This document shows positions 1 through 9,836 of a DNA stretch of 64,000 nt, in pieces. The notes beneath the pieces were generated by a model that saw nothing but the letters and a program-made list of their open reading frames with translations, had not been told where the DNA came from and did no database searches. The first letter of the stretch is position 1. Each line of letters opens with the position of its first letter. Position numbers and translations under genes: made by a program. Where the stretch lies: assembly GCA_023458555.1 (NCBI GenBank), contig JAEWYS010000008.1:310001-374000 (forward strand), given 5' to 3'. This DNA is from Bacteroidota bacterium. Lineage in GTDB: Bacteria > Bacteroidota > Bacteroidia > Cytophagales > Cytophagaceae.

Positions 1-840
1 TTTAAAAGAAAAGTCAGCCTTTATCTTCTGATTATTCTTCTAATTTTTACTATTATTCTGACACTCAACTTTCTTTTTGACATATCCGTTGCCGAAGAGC
101 TGCGCGCGCATACGCGCTCCAGACACAACCGTTCGCAGGGATATTTTTCCCGGTTTATACCAACGTTGTTTTCCTTTTTACTTGCTTTCGGGATAAGCAG
201 CAGTATCAAAATGATTGCTGAATACCTCAAAAAACAAAAGCGGGAGCAGGATCTGGAACATGAAAAGCTAAATTCGGAACTGGCTTTCCTCAAATCACAG
301 ATTAACCCACACTTTCTGTTTAATACGCTCAACAATTTGTACGGACTTGCCACTATCGGATCTCCAAGTACGGGTCAGGCTATATTAAAGCTATCTGATC
401 TGATGCGCTATATGCTTGAGGAAACCCAGACCGGACGCGTCCTCCTTGATAGAGAAATTACGTATATTAACAATTATATTGAACTGCAAAAGCTCCGTAT
501 TCCTGAAAATGTTGAAGTAGCTGTTCTGATGACGGGAGATTTCACTACCTGTACTATTGAGCCATTATTGCTTATTCCATTTATTGAAAATGCTTTCAAG
601 CATGGGGTGTCGTATAATGAAACTTCCTTTATACAAATCAACATAGAACTTCACAAAAATCATCTTACGCTTATAGTTAAAAACTCTGTTCCCTCTATCC
701 CGAGCGAACGGGACAGCATATCGGGTATAGGATTAAAAAATGTAATCAAGCGACTCGAATTGCTGTATTTTCAGCAACATAATCTCAGCATTCAATCAAC
801 CGAAAAGGAATATCAGATAAATCTGTCTATTGACTTATGA
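1..840 (+). CDS. LytS/YehU-type sensor histidine kinase, 5' end outside window
   Basis: The reading frame is open from base 1, so the true start lies upstream; 279 residues are visible. It begins in a hydrophobic stretch, has a second membrane segment around bases 150-210 and a short charged coiled linker. A His_kinase (PF06580) domain follows: QINPHFLFNTLNN carries the phospho-acceptor His (codon 310-312). The ATP-binding part shows an N box (PFIENAFKHG) and a G box (GIGLKN). The stop overlaps the start of the next gene as ATGA, so the pair is translationally coupled. By family knowledge it autophosphorylates and passes phosphate to the LytTR regulator. The ligand is unknown, and the sensory N terminus is largely outside the window. 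Confidence 0.93.
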   Translation, partial: FKRKVSLYLLIILLIFTIILTLNFLFDISVAEELRAHTRSRHNRSQGYFSRFIPTLFSFLLAFGISSSIKMIAEYLKKQKREQDLEHEKLNSELAFLKSQINPHFLFNTLNNLYGLATIGSPSTGQAILKLSDLMRYMLEETQTGRVLLDREITYINNYIELQKLRIPENVEVAVLMTGDFTTCTIEPLLLIPFIENAFKHGVSYNETSFIQINIELHKNHLTLIVKNSVPSIPSERDSISGIGLKNVIKRLELLYFQQHNLSIQSTEKEYQINLSIDL

Positions 841-1568
841 AACTTACCTGCATAGCTATTGATGACGAGCCACTGGCACTCAGAATTCTGGAAAGCTATT
901 GTTCAAAAAATCCATTTCTGGAATTACGTGGTATTTATACCAATCCGATGGAGGCCTTAAAAGTTCTGAAAGGAGAAAACATTGACCTTATATTTCTGGA
1001 TATAAGAATGCCTGACATTTCCGGTTTTCAGTTTCTTCAGAGCCTTACGCACAAACCTATGGTTATCCTTACTACAGCCTATAGTCAGTATGGACCGGAG
1101 AGTTACGATTTTGAGGTTATTGATTATTTGCTGAAGCCAATTCCTCTGGAACGCTTTCTAAAAGCAGTAAACAAAGCTGTATCTCTAAAAGACGACACAA
1201 AAGAATCTGATGCTTCGAACGAACCCGGTCTGGTTGTAAAAGATGACTATATTTTTGTAAACTCGGAATATAAGCTTATTAAAATCAATATAGAAGATAT
1301 TTTAATCATCGAAGGCTTAAAGGATTATATCAAAATACATCTGTTAAGCAGCGATAAGCCTGTATTAACAATCATGAGAATAAAGACTTTTGAAGAAAAT
1401 CTTCCGCAAGGTGATTTTATGAGAGTACACAGATCTTTCATTATCAATACCAGGCACATTGACTACATTAAAAAAAACCGGATTCATATTGGCAAGCATG
1501 AGATTCCTGTAGGCGATATGTATGCAGATACCCTGACCCGGCTTATTGAAGGTAAAAACTGGAAATAA
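837..1568 (+). CDS. LytTR-family response regulator
   Basis: 243 residues. The receiver domain spans residues 1-120, with acidic pocket D9/D10, phospho-acceptor D55 in FLDIRMPD and the conserved Lys in LLKPI. A LytTR DNA-binding domain covers about 130-238, including FMRVHRSFIIN and the typical IEGLKDYIKIH strand. The start ATG overlaps the kinase stop by 4 bp. The partner is certainly the upstream LytS-type kinase. Its targets are not shown by sequence, but the next genes on the strand, 185 bp downstream, are a TolC/MacAB-like efflux operon. That makes them the first candidate regulon (inference). Confidence 0.95.
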   Translation: MKLTCIAIDDEPLALRILESYCSKNPFLELRGIYTNPMEALKVLKGENIDLIFLDIRMPDISGFQFLQSLTHKPMVILTTAYSQYGPESYDFEVIDYLLKPIPLERFLKAVNKAVSLKDDTKESDASNEPGLVVKDDYIFVNSEYKLIKINIEDILIIEGLKDYIKIHLLSSDKPVLTIMRIKTFEENLPQGDFMRVHRSFIINTRHIDYIKKNRIHIGKHEIPVGDMYADTLTRLIEGKNWK

Positions 1569-1753
1569 GATCGGGAAGGGGGGATCGATGCACTTATTTT
1601 ATATGTATATTTCCTTTTTGTTGTGTAATATCGGCATGTACTTTTAATCCCGGATTCTCTGTTTGCAATCAGGAGCCGGATATAATCAAAATCAATAAAA
1701 ACTTAAGCTAAATCACCGGAAAACGGAACGTTGCAAAAGGTGATTTTACAATT

Positions 1754-3190
1754 ATGAATCGACTATCAGGCAGTTTACTATTACTCATTATACTTGGGAC
1801 AATACCTAAAACAGATGCTCAGGTATCTCAATGGACGATGGCAATGTGCATTGATACTGCACTGGCCAGAAACATTGATTTGCTCAGAGGGGATAATACT
1901 GTTCAAATCAATGAAATTGCCCTCAGGCAAGCCAGGAACAACTTGTTGCCTACATTGAATGCTACAGCATCACAAAATTTTAATTCAGGACGTTCTGTCG
2001 ATCCGTATACCTACCAGTATGTCAATACCAATATCAGCTCAAACAGCTTTGCGCTGAACGGAGGGCTATTGCTGTTTAACGGATTGCAGCAGCGCAATAC
2101 CGTCCGGCAAAGCAGGCTCAATGTACAATCTTCCGAATATTCAGCCCAGGAGATTAAAAATACTGTGGTTCTGACAGTCCTGAATGCATATCTTCAGATT
2201 CTTTTTGCTAATGAACAGGCTGATCTGGCCCGGGAACAAGTCCGAACAAGTATCAGACAGAAAGACCAGACAATTTCTCTGGTTCGTGCCGGAAAGAAAA
2301 CAGAAACAGATCTTCTGAAGCTACAATCTCAGTTAGGATCAGATAGCCTGAAGCTTATACAGGCACAGAACCAGGTAAGGATGGCCAAAGTAAACCTTAT
2401 GCAGACTATGAATATTCCGGTCACCGAGAGTATAGACTTCGAACAGGTTGCTATTGATCAAGTTCTCCTTGAGTATGACAACCGGTCTTCGGAAGAAATC
2501 TTTGCCAAAAGTATGGAAATAAGACCGGAAATTAAAAACGCCTCACTCCGGAGAGAAAGTGCGGAAGTAGGGCTGCTGTTATATAAAGGCGCTTATATGC
2601 CGAGATTGTTTCTTTCTGCCGGTGTTTCTACAGGATATTCAAGTGCCAGAAGACTGACCACGTATAGCAGCAGTAATGAAATCGTAACGGTTGGTTATCT
2701 TCAGGGAAATCCTTCACAGGTCGTTGTAAGCGAACAGAATATAATGCGTCCTGCGTCTTCTGAATATCCGTTCTTTGATCAGGTTTATGACAATATCAAT
2801 AAGTTTGTGGGGGTTAATTTAAGCATACCCATACTGAATTACCGGCAGGCAAAAAACAATGTTCTGCGGCAAAAAATTACGATCAGGAATACTGAACTGG
2901 AAGAAGATGCGGTCAGAATAAGCCTGAGAAAGGAAATAGAACAGGCCTATACAGATATGATCAATGCAAAAGCCAATTTTGAAGCATCGCAAAAGCAGCT
3001 GGAATACGCAGAAAGATCATACAAAAATATCAACGATAAGTATGGCATAGGAGTAAGCACGGCTATCGATTTGCAGCTGGAATTTAATAATTACGTTCAG
3101 GCACGCTCCAATCTGCTTCAGGCCAAGTATCAATATGTGTTTAATCTGAAAGTGCTGGATTTGTACCAGGGCAAAGACATTATTCTATAA
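1754..3190 (+). CDS. TolC-family outer membrane efflux protein (first gene of MacAB-like operon)
   Basis: 478 residues with a signal peptide cleaved near TDAQ (residue 23). Two OEP repeats follow, each with the alternating beta-barrel / long alpha-helical hairpin pattern; the helices are rich in Q, A, R and L (for example LNVQSSEYSAQEIKN and LRKEIEQAYTDMINA). It should form the trimeric outer-membrane duct of a tripartite exporter. It is followed at 13 bp by the adaptor, then the ATPase and permease, so all four components of a MacAB-TolC type system are in one operon. Length is normal for Bacteroidota TolC homologues. Substrate unknown; macrolides, peptides or lipids are all possible for this class. 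Confidence 0.93.
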   Translation: MNRLSGSLLLLIILGTIPKTDAQVSQWTMAMCIDTALARNIDLLRGDNTVQINEIALRQARNNLLPTLNATASQNFNSGRSVDPYTYQYVNTNISSNSFALNGGLLLFNGLQQRNTVRQSRLNVQSSEYSAQEIKNTVVLTVLNAYLQILFANEQADLAREQVRTSIRQKDQTISLVRAGKKTETDLLKLQSQLGSDSLKLIQAQNQVRMAKVNLMQTMNIPVTESIDFEQVAIDQVLLEYDNRSSEEIFAKSMEIRPEIKNASLRRESAEVGLLLYKGAYMPRLFLSAGVSTGYSSARRLTTYSSSNEIVTVGYLQGNPSQVVVSEQNIMRPASSEYPFFDQVYDNINKFVGVNLSIPILNYRQAKNNVLRQKITIRNTELEEDAVRISLRKEIEQAYTDMINAKANFEASQKQLEYAERSYKNINDKYGIGVSTAIDLQLEFNNYVQARSNLLQAKYQYVFNLKVLDLYQGKDIIL

Positions 3191-3203
3191 ATTAAAAGTA
3201 TCG

Positions 3204-4433
3204 ATGAAGAATAAAAAGGGATTCGGCTGGCTGATCAGCATTGCTGCTGTCGCAGCCTTATTATATTTTTTTATCCTGAAAAAGGAAGAAGCGCCGGGTT
3301 TGATTAAAAAAGCGGTCGTAGAGAAGGGTGATATCCGAAATGAAATTTCGGCAACCGGGACAATCAATCCGATATCGACTATTGCAGTCGGAACTCAGGT
3401 CTCAGGTATTATTTCAAAAATATATGTCAGTTATAATGACAAAGTTCGCAAAGGACAAGTTATTGCTGAAATTGATAAAACAGCGCTTCTTGCCTCCCTC
3501 AAAGAAGTGGAAGCCAGTCAGTACCGGGCCAAGGTTCAAATGGAGCAGGCTCAGAAAGAATATGACCGGAATAAAGCGTTATTAAAAGAGCAGGCAATTA
3601 CTCAGGTAGAATATGATCAGGCATATTATGCATACCTCGCAGCTGAAGCAAATTACAATTCTGCCGTATACCAGGCTGATAAGGCAAGAACCAATTTACA
3701 GTTTGCAACAATTGTTGCTCCGATTGACGGTGTAATTTTGTCCAAAGACATAAATGTAGGGCAAACCGTTGCCGCAAGCTTCAACACCCCCACCTTGTTT
3801 ACAATAGCTCAGGATCTTACACGTATGGAGATTCAGGCCAATGTGGATGAGGCAGACATCGGTCAGGTTAAAACCGGTCAGCACGTTCATTTTACTGTCG
3901 ATGCATTTCCGGATGATAATTTTACCGGAACCGTTCAGGAGATACGCCTGCAACCTGTCACCACATCCAATGTGGTAACCTATACTGTGATTATTGATGT
4001 AAGCAATATAGGGCAAAAGCTAATGCCTGGCATGACTGCCAACGTAAACATTGTTGTACTTGAGAGTAAAGAAGTACTAAAGGTGCCTGTTGCCGCCGTA
4101 AAGTTTACACCTCCGGCTGAACTGCTGCCTCCAAAGCCAGAGCGGGAAAACAGGGGGCCGAAACAGGAAAGAATGCATTCCGGTGAATTTTCAAAACAGA
4201 CACGCAACACGCAGCTACAGCCCGGAATGGAAAGATTCATCTGGCTCGTTCGTAATGACAGCCTTTATCCCGCTAAAATCCGGACCGGAATAAGCGATGG
4301 TTCTCAGATAGAAATATCCGGCGACAACATACATGCCGGAGATTCCATAGCAGTTGCTTATATAGCCAATGCTCAACCGGAAGCTAATGAAACGACGAAT
4401 CCGTTCACTCCTAAATTCAACCGTAAACGATGA
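3204..4433 (+). CDS. MacA-like periplasmic adaptor (membrane fusion protein)
   Basis: 409 residues. An N-terminal membrane anchor (about residues 7-24) is followed by the first half of a lipoyl-like domain (GTINPISTIAVGTQVSG). Next comes an alpha-helical hairpin of about 70 residues (KEVEASQYRAKVQMEQAQ region), the second lipoyl half (APIDGVILSKDINVGQ), and beta-barrel and membrane-proximal domains. An insertion rich in Pro, Arg and Glu (about residues 300-345) lies before the last domain and is likely flexible. Its stop overlaps the ATPase start by 4 bp (ATGA). Role by family: links the inner-membrane ABC pump to the TolC duct. Confidence 0.93.
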   Translation: MKNKKGFGWLISIAAVAALLYFFILKKEEAPGLIKKAVVEKGDIRNEISATGTINPISTIAVGTQVSGIISKIYVSYNDKVRKGQVIAEIDKTALLASLKEVEASQYRAKVQMEQAQKEYDRNKALLKEQAITQVEYDQAYYAYLAAEANYNSAVYQADKARTNLQFATIVAPIDGVILSKDINVGQTVAASFNTPTLFTIAQDLTRMEIQANVDEADIGQVKTGQHVHFTVDAFPDDNFTGTVQEIRLQPVTTSNVVTYTVIIDVSNIGQKLMPGMTANVNIVVLESKEVLKVPVAAVKFTPPAELLPPKPERENRGPKQERMHSGEFSKQTRNTQLQPGMERFIWLVRNDSLYPAKIRTGISDGSQIEISGDNIHAGDSIAVAYIANAQPEANETTNPFTPKFNRKR

Positions 4434-5185
4434 ATCCTATTATCTCAGTCAGAAACCTTCGAAAGATCTATAAGAGCGGAGAAGTTGAGGTAAGGGCGCT
4501 GGATAACGTCAGTATGGAAATCACGCCAGGTGGTTTTCTCGCAATCATGGGAGCAAGCGGGTCCGGTAAGTCAACTTTTATGAATATGCTTGGTTGTCTT
4601 GACATTCCGACATCCGGCGAGTATTTTCTTGACGGAATTGATGTATCCAGACTATCTGATGATGAGCTTGCTGATCTTCGCAATCAAAAGATCGGATTTG
4701 TTTTTCAATCATTCAATCTTTTATCCAGAACTTCAGCGCTTGACAATGTCGAGCTGCCTTTGTTGTATAACAAACGGATGAAAGCTTCCGAACGCCGGGA
4801 AAGAGCAATGCACGCACTTGAGTCGGTAGGACTTGCCAGTCGCGCAGGACATCATCCGAATCAGCTCTCCGGCGGACAGCAGCAACGGGTGGCTATTGCA
4901 AGAGCGCTGGTCAATGACCCGCCGGTAATTTTGGCTGATGAGCCTACCGGAAATCTTGATACCAAAACAAGTATCGAAGTAATGAATATCTTCTGCAAGC
5001 TGAATGATCAGGGCAAAACCATTATGCTAGTAACTCACGAACAGGATATTGCAGCGTTTACAAAAGAAAATATTGTATTTCAGGATGGGCGCATCAAAAA
5101 AAAGCTGATTGTTGAGCACAGAGCTAATCCTGAAAAGCTGTTGGAAGATCTGGCATTAAAAAGAGGGACTGCAGATGAATTATAG
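4430..5185 (+). CDS. MacB-type ABC transporter ATP-binding protein
   Basis: 251 residues. Walker A GASGSGKST, Q-loop FVFQSFNLL, signature LSGGQQQRVAIARAL, Walker B VILADEPTGNLD and the switch His in VTHEQD are all present and intact, so it should hydrolyse ATP. It belongs to the LolD/MacB/FtsE clade. In E. coli MacB the ATPase and permease are one polypeptide. Here they are two genes overlapping by 11 bp, as is common in Bacteroidota. It powers export through the neighbouring adaptor and TolC. Confidence 0.95.
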   Translation: MNPIISVRNLRKIYKSGEVEVRALDNVSMEITPGGFLAIMGASGSGKSTFMNMLGCLDIPTSGEYFLDGIDVSRLSDDELADLRNQKIGFVFQSFNLLSRTSALDNVELPLLYNKRMKASERRERAMHALESVGLASRAGHHPNQLSGGQQQRVAIARALVNDPPVILADEPTGNLDTKTSIEVMNIFCKLNDQGKTIMLVTHEQDIAAFTKENIVFQDGRIKKKLIVEHRANPEKLLEDLALKRGTADEL

Positions 5186-6401
5186 CAATTTATTAAAAAT
5201 CGCCTTTATTTCTCTTCTTAAAAATAAGCTTCGCACGCTTCTGACCATGCTCGGTATCATCATCGGGGTTGGCTCGGTTATAGCAATGCTTGCCGTCGGA
5301 ACCGGTTCCAAAGAGAATATCAAAAAGCAAATATCCAGTCTGGGGACCAATGTAATCATAATATTTCCAGGTTCCCGGATGCAAGGCGGAGCGCGGACAG
5401 ATGCCGGAAGCTCACAACGTCTGACTTTGAATGACGCTCATGCGATCGCTGAAAAATGTCCTTCGGTGGCTGCTGTGAGCCCGATTATACAGCAACGAGT
5501 GCAGGCTGTCGCAGCTTCCCTCAATGCTCCCACTACTGTGATGGGAGTATACCCGGATTATATGACAATACGAAATCTTTCTGTAGAATCGGGAGAGGAA
5601 TTTTCTTCGAATGATGACCGGGGAGCAGCCAAAGTTTGTCTGGTCGGGAAAACAGTGGTTAAGAATCTTTTTGGCGAAGGCACTGATGCTCTAGGACAGA
5701 CTATTCGTCTTAATAAAACTCCTTTCAAAATTGTCGGAATTCTTGAAGCTAAGGGGCAGAATACATTCGGACAGGATCAGGATGATATTGTTATTGCTCC
5801 GTTTTCAACAATCAGAAAACGTATGACTGCTTCCACCCAGACCGGTCTCCAGCAAATTCTCGCCTCTGCTGCTAATGAAGAGAGTGTTGATCAGGCTTCT
5901 ATAGAAGTTACCGAGCTTTTGCGCCAGCGTCATAAAATCCGTGCAGGTGATGAAGATGATTTTTCTGTTCGTACTCAGGCAGAATTTGCCTCCGTCATGG
6001 GATCGACTACTCAGACGATGAGCATTTTGCTGGCTGCTATCGCTGGTATTTCCCTGCTGGTAGGCGGGATAGGAATTATGAACATCATGCTTGTTTCAGT
6101 TACAGAGCGTACCCGGGAAATTGGTATCCGCAGAGCCATTGGCGCCCGAAAAAATGATGTTCTGTTACAATTCCTGATTGAGTCAGTAGTTATTTCGCTT
6201 TTAGGTGGCTTCATCGGAATTCTGCTTGGCTTTAGCATAGCTGCCATTGTCAATAAAGTATTTTCCTGGCCAGTCAGCATCACACCGGATGCTGTTTTAC
6301 TTTCCTTCTTATTTTCCATTTCCATTGGTATTTTTTTTGGCTGGTATCCCAGCCGAAAAGCAGCCAATCTCAATCCAATCGAAGCTCTGCGGTATGAGTA
6401 A
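5175..6401 (+). CDS. MacB-type ABC transporter permease (FtsX-like)
   Basis: 408 residues. One N-terminal membrane helix (LLTMLGIIIGVGSVIAML), a large periplasmic MacB_PCD domain (about residues 45-270), then three C-terminal helices. The conserved cytoplasmic coupling segment TERTREIGIRRAIGARK contacts the ATPase. It ends in the typical ALRYE. This is mechanotransmission topology: by analogy it does not carry substrate through the membrane but drives periplasmic extrusion through MacA/TolC. It is the last gene of the operon; a strong bidirectional terminator follows at 6440-6482. Confidence 0.94.
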   Translation: MNYSNLLKIAFISLLKNKLRTLLTMLGIIIGVGSVIAMLAVGTGSKENIKKQISSLGTNVIIIFPGSRMQGGARTDAGSSQRLTLNDAHAIAEKCPSVAAVSPIIQQRVQAVAASLNAPTTVMGVYPDYMTIRNLSVESGEEFSSNDDRGAAKVCLVGKTVVKNLFGEGTDALGQTIRLNKTPFKIVGILEAKGQNTFGQDQDDIVIAPFSTIRKRMTASTQTGLQQILASAANEESVDQASIEVTELLRQRHKIRAGDEDDFSVRTQAEFASVMGSTTQTMSILLAAIAGISLLVGGIGIMNIMLVSVTERTREIGIRRAIGARKNDVLLQFLIESVVISLLGGFIGILLGFSIAAIVNKVFSWPVSITPDAVLLSFLFSISIGIFFGWYPSRKAANLNPIEALRYE

Positions 6402-6439
6402 ATTTCATCCAAAAGTAGCTTGAAGATACTTCCAATAAT

Positions 6440-6482
6440 AAAAGCCACGACTAAAAAATCTAGAACTTTCGTCGTGGCTTTT
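6440..6482. terminator. Bidirectional intrinsic terminator between convergent genes
   Basis: A 12-bp perfect stem (AAAAGCCACGAC / GTCGTGGCTTTT) with a 19-nt loop and A/T tails on both sides. It sits between the MacB permease (+) and the Spy-like gene (-) and can end both transcripts. Confidence 0.85.
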
Positions 6483-6554
6483 ATATAAATCACTATTTAC
6501 CGTATTTCTTTTTCGAAGCGCCAGTACTAAAGCACCCAAAAAGTACAGCTATTT

Positions 6555-7118
6555 TTATCCGTTCTTATTATGTTTTGTGGAAAATCTGGAACCTGAGCTG
6601 CCTTTACGGTCAAAAATTGAGCGGCAGGAAGAGTCAGCGAGCGCACTTTTTTGCTCTGCTGTCAGCGTATTTTGAATGGCTTGTCTGTTATTCAGTCTGA
6701 GTTTGTATATATCCTTCTGATATTGAGCAAACTCATCACTTAAAAGAGCCAACTGATTTTCATTCAGATTGCCGCCTTGTACAAATTCCTGTTCTTTTTT
6801 CCTTAGATCTTTCATTTGGGTCCGTATTTTTTTGATCTCGTTGCGGTGCGTACCGTTCAGATCTTTAATTTTCTCCTTTTGCTCATCAGTCAGATTGGCG
6901 ACTTTGAGGCATTCATTTTTTCTGAATCGGGGAGGATACTCCTTATGTCTGGCAGGTCCGGTATGAGCAGATCTTTTCGAATGCATAGCCATATTTTTTG
7001 CTTTGGCATGATTAAATTTGTTTCTCTTGAAATGCCCTGTAAAAAGAACGACAGCCATTGAGATATTAAGTACGATCAGAACACTGATTCCGATGGTAGT
7101 GAAATTTAGTGATTTCAT
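6555..7118 (-). CDS. Spy/CpxP-like periplasmic protein (LTxxQ motifs)
   Basis: 187 residues from the ATG at 7118; the in-frame TTG two codons earlier is less likely. An N-terminal hydrophobic segment (residues 8-27) could be a signal anchor. The mature part is very basic and helical, with two LTxxQ-type motifs, LTDEQ at 76-80 and LTAEQ at 152-156, the hallmark of the Spy/CpxP/periplasmic heavy-metal sensor superfamily. Predicted helices with heptad-like charge lie between them. Family role: extracytoplasmic chaperone or stress/metal sensing. No sigma/anti-sigma partner is adjacent. The C terminus (after 165) is Ser/Lys/Arg rich and probably disordered. Confidence 0.65.
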   Translation of the reverse strand: MKSLNFTTIGISVLIVLNISMAVVLFTGHFKRNKFNHAKAKNMAMHSKRSAHTGPARHKEYPPRFRKNECLKVANLTDEQKEKIKDLNGTHRNEIKKIRTQMKDLRKKEQEFVQGGNLNENQLALLSDEFAQYQKDIYKLRLNNRQAIQNTLTAEQKSALADSSCRSIFDRKGSSGSRFSTKHNKNG

Positions 7119-7192
7119 AAGCAATTCATTTTTTAGTTATACATGCTATGTGCCAATACAAAAATGGTGCATGAACACGAGATGACCTGCCA

Positions 7193-7223
7193 TGTCTATA
7201 CCAACTGCCGTATTGTATAGACA
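7193..7223. repeat. Inverted repeat between topB and the Spy-like gene
   Basis: Perfect 9-bp arms TGTCTATAC / GTATAGACA separated by 13 bp, 58 bp past the topB stop and 75 bp before the Spy-like start. It could be the topB terminator (there is no clear U-tract on the minus strand) or an operator for the Spy-like gene. Confidence 0.45.
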
Positions 7224-7280
7224 GGAACCATTTTATAAACAGATAATGGAGAATTTTTAGAACAGAAGGGGGTACAGCAA

Positions 7281-9728
7281 TTAATCCGGAAGTATGGAAA
7301 ACACATTATTACCATCCAGAATTATTCTGCCCGGACGGCTGTCTCCTTGCTCATCAATAATCAGATTGATTACCGGGCCATATACTTTTTGCTTCAGAAG
7401 GACCTTAAGCACCTGATCAGAGATTTCGAAATTATTGACAACCATGGGAACCCTGAAGGTACACCCGGATTTCCAGTTGGCACAGCCGTAAGCCGTCTTA
7501 CCTTTAAGCAATGTCCCCTTATTACATACAGGACATAAAACCGCTTCATTAGGTAAATCATTGGACTGACTTAGCTGCTTATCACCTTTTTTGCCAGTAG
7601 GGGCTGCCTGTTCCTTTACTTCAAGCTCCGGTTCATGATTCGCATTCAGAACGATTTTCCCCTCCACTGTACGATTGTCAGTTTTAAGCCCCTTAATAAC
7701 AGGTGATTTCCCTGTTGTTATAATACTTATCAGCTGCTTGTCGGTCAGTTTTTTACCAAACAATTCAAAAGGAATCAGCTGCTTACAGCCATTTTTATAG
7801 TCACTGCAGCCATACGCATTTTTTCCTTTAAGCATATTACCCTTTTTACATCTGGGACAAAGCAGATTGTCTGTTTTTCCCTCTTTTTTTCCTTTACCCG
7901 AAGCAACCGGCTGCTCTGCAACGACTGTCTCTATCCTGGGAACATTCCGTGCATTTTTCACCTGATGCACGATATCGCTGACCATAGCTTTCATCTCCTG
8001 CAAAAAGGTAGCAGTTTCAAAAGTGCCTTTTTCTATATCCCTCAGTTTCTTTTCCCAGTTACCGGTAAGCTCGGCTGATTTCAGCAATTCAAAATTGATA
8101 GTCTGAATCAGCTGAATTCCTGTTATAGTCGGAAGAAGGTTTTTCCGCTCTTTTCTGATATAATTCCTTTTAAAAAGAGTTTCGATAATATTTGCTCTGG
8201 TAGAAGGCCGCCCGATACCATTCTCCTTCATGATATCTCTCAATTCTTCATCAGCAACCTGCTTGCCTGCTGTTTCCATCGCTCTTAACAGAGTTGCTTC
8301 TGTATAGTACTTTGGGGGACGCGTCTGTTTTTCGGCGAGCTCAGGCACATGAGGTCCGCTCTCACCCTCCGTAAAGTCGGGTAATATCTGCCCAGAATCC
8401 TCATCGTCCTCATCTTCTTTCTTTCCGGATTCTTTTTCCTCCTTATCTTCGGTATATACAGCTCTCCAGCCAGGTTCCAGAATCTGCTTGCCGGTAGCCT
8501 TGAACTCGGTTTTGTCAGCCAGTCCGACAACTTCCGTTTTGGAAATGATACAATCCGGATAAAAAGCAGCAAGAAAACGGCGTACAATCAGATCATAAAC
8601 CTGTCCCTCCTGTCCGCCAGCATGTCCCTTTACATTTGTCGGTATAATAGCATGATGATCTGTTACTTTCTTATCATCAAACACAAGCTTTGATTTCCGG
8701 ACGGGGCTCCCCAGCAATGATTCTGTCAGCGATTGGTAATTGCTTAGTGAAGAAAAGATCCCTTTGATTTTAGGATACATATCTGAGGGAAGATACGTAG
8801 TATCTACTCTTGGATAGGTAACCAGCTTTTTTTCATATAGAGACTGAACAAGCTTCAGCGTCTGATCAGCGGAAAACGCAAATTTCTTGTTACACTCAAC
8901 CTGAAGCGATGTCAGGTCAAAAAGCCTGGGCGGACTTTCCTTTCCTTTTTTCTTGGAAAAAGACGAAATGGTAAAAATAGAGTCTTTAATCCGGCTAATG
9001 ATTTCTTCAGCCTCTTCCTTTGACTGAAATTTGCCGTTTTTAGCGGAGAAGAGCACATCTCTGTACCTGGTTTTCAGTTCCCAGTAGGTCTCCGGCTTAA
9101 AATTCTGAATCTCCAGATACCGGTTTACAATAAGCGCCAGGGTAGGAGTCTGTACTCTGCCAATGGAAAGTACCTGCCGGTCTTTTCCAAATTTTAAGGT
9201 ATAGAGTCTTGTAGCATTGATCCCCAGAAGCCAGTCACCGATGGCTCTTGAGCTGCCTGCTGCATATAGCCGGTCATATTGCTGACTGTCTTTAAGATTT
9301 TTAAAGCCTTCCTGAATAGCTTCCGTAGTGAGTGAGGAGATCCATAGTCTCTTGACGGGTTTGCTGCACTTGACGTAAGACAAAACCCAACGCTGAATAA
9401 CTTCTCCTTCCTGACCGGCATCTCCACAGTTGATTACTTCTTCGGCATCCGAGACAAGGCGTGCAATAGTTTTAATCTGTTTTTCGACACCTTTATTGCT
9501 TATTTCCTTAATACCGAACTTCGGGGGCAAAATCGGCAGATGATCCAGTCGCCACCATTTCAGCTGAGGATGATAATCTTCTGGCTCTTTAAGCGTACAT
9601 AAATGTCCGAAAGTCCAGGTGACCTGATATCCATTTCCCTCATAATACCCGTCTTTCCTGTTTCTGGCTCCAAGAATATCAGCAATCTCTCTGGCAACAC
9701 TCGGTTTTTCGGCTATACAGACTTTCAA
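7281..9728 (-). CDS. topB: DNA topoisomerase III (type IA)
   Basis: 815 residues. The TOPRIM domain starts at residue 1 (MKVCIAEKPSVA). Its acidic motif reads CGDAGQEGE (102-109) instead of the D-A-D-R-E-G-E of E. coli; I recall this variant as common in Bacteroidota. The catalytic Tyr is Y305 in TYPRVDTTYLP, and LSIGRVQTPTLALI (188-201) is the other family signature. An acidic insertion (about 435-460) precedes KYYTEATLLRAME. The C terminus carries two four-Cys zinc-ribbon-like modules, LCPRCKKGNML and LCPVCNKGTLL, each ending in a C-x(n)-C pair. Relaxes and decatenates single-stranded-containing DNA. It stands alone, 175 bp downstream of phoH. Confidence 0.96.
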   Translation of the reverse strand: MKVCIAEKPSVAREIADILGARNRKDGYYEGNGYQVTWTFGHLCTLKEPEDYHPQLKWWRLDHLPILPPKFGIKEISNKGVEKQIKTIARLVSDAEEVINCGDAGQEGEVIQRWVLSYVKCSKPVKRLWISSLTTEAIQEGFKNLKDSQQYDRLYAAGSSRAIGDWLLGINATRLYTLKFGKDRQVLSIGRVQTPTLALIVNRYLEIQNFKPETYWELKTRYRDVLFSAKNGKFQSKEEAEEIISRIKDSIFTISSFSKKKGKESPPRLFDLTSLQVECNKKFAFSADQTLKLVQSLYEKKLVTYPRVDTTYLPSDMYPKIKGIFSSLSNYQSLTESLLGSPVRKSKLVFDDKKVTDHHAIIPTNVKGHAGGQEGQVYDLIVRRFLAAFYPDCIISKTEVVGLADKTEFKATGKQILEPGWRAVYTEDKEEKESGKKEDEDDEDSGQILPDFTEGESGPHVPELAEKQTRPPKYYTEATLLRAMETAGKQVADEELRDIMKENGIGRPSTRANIIETLFKRNYIRKERKNLLPTITGIQLIQTINFELLKSAELTGNWEKKLRDIEKGTFETATFLQEMKAMVSDIVHQVKNARNVPRIETVVAEQPVASGKGKKEGKTDNLLCPRCKKGNMLKGKNAYGCSDYKNGCKQLIPFELFGKKLTDKQLISIITTGKSPVIKGLKTDNRTVEGKIVLNANHEPELEVKEQAAPTGKKGDKQLSQSNDLPNEAVLCPVCNKGTLLKGKTAYGCANWKSGCTFRVPMVVNNFEISDQVLKVLLKQKVYGPVINLIIDEQGDSRPGRIILDGNNVFSILPD

Positions 9729-9836
9729 AATAAATTAAAATCGGCGACGAACTGCCTAAGATACGATATTTCGGGATTCCGGACATCATTTAGTTTTCAA
9801 CAATCAAAGGCACCGGACAAGAACTGTGAAACACAA

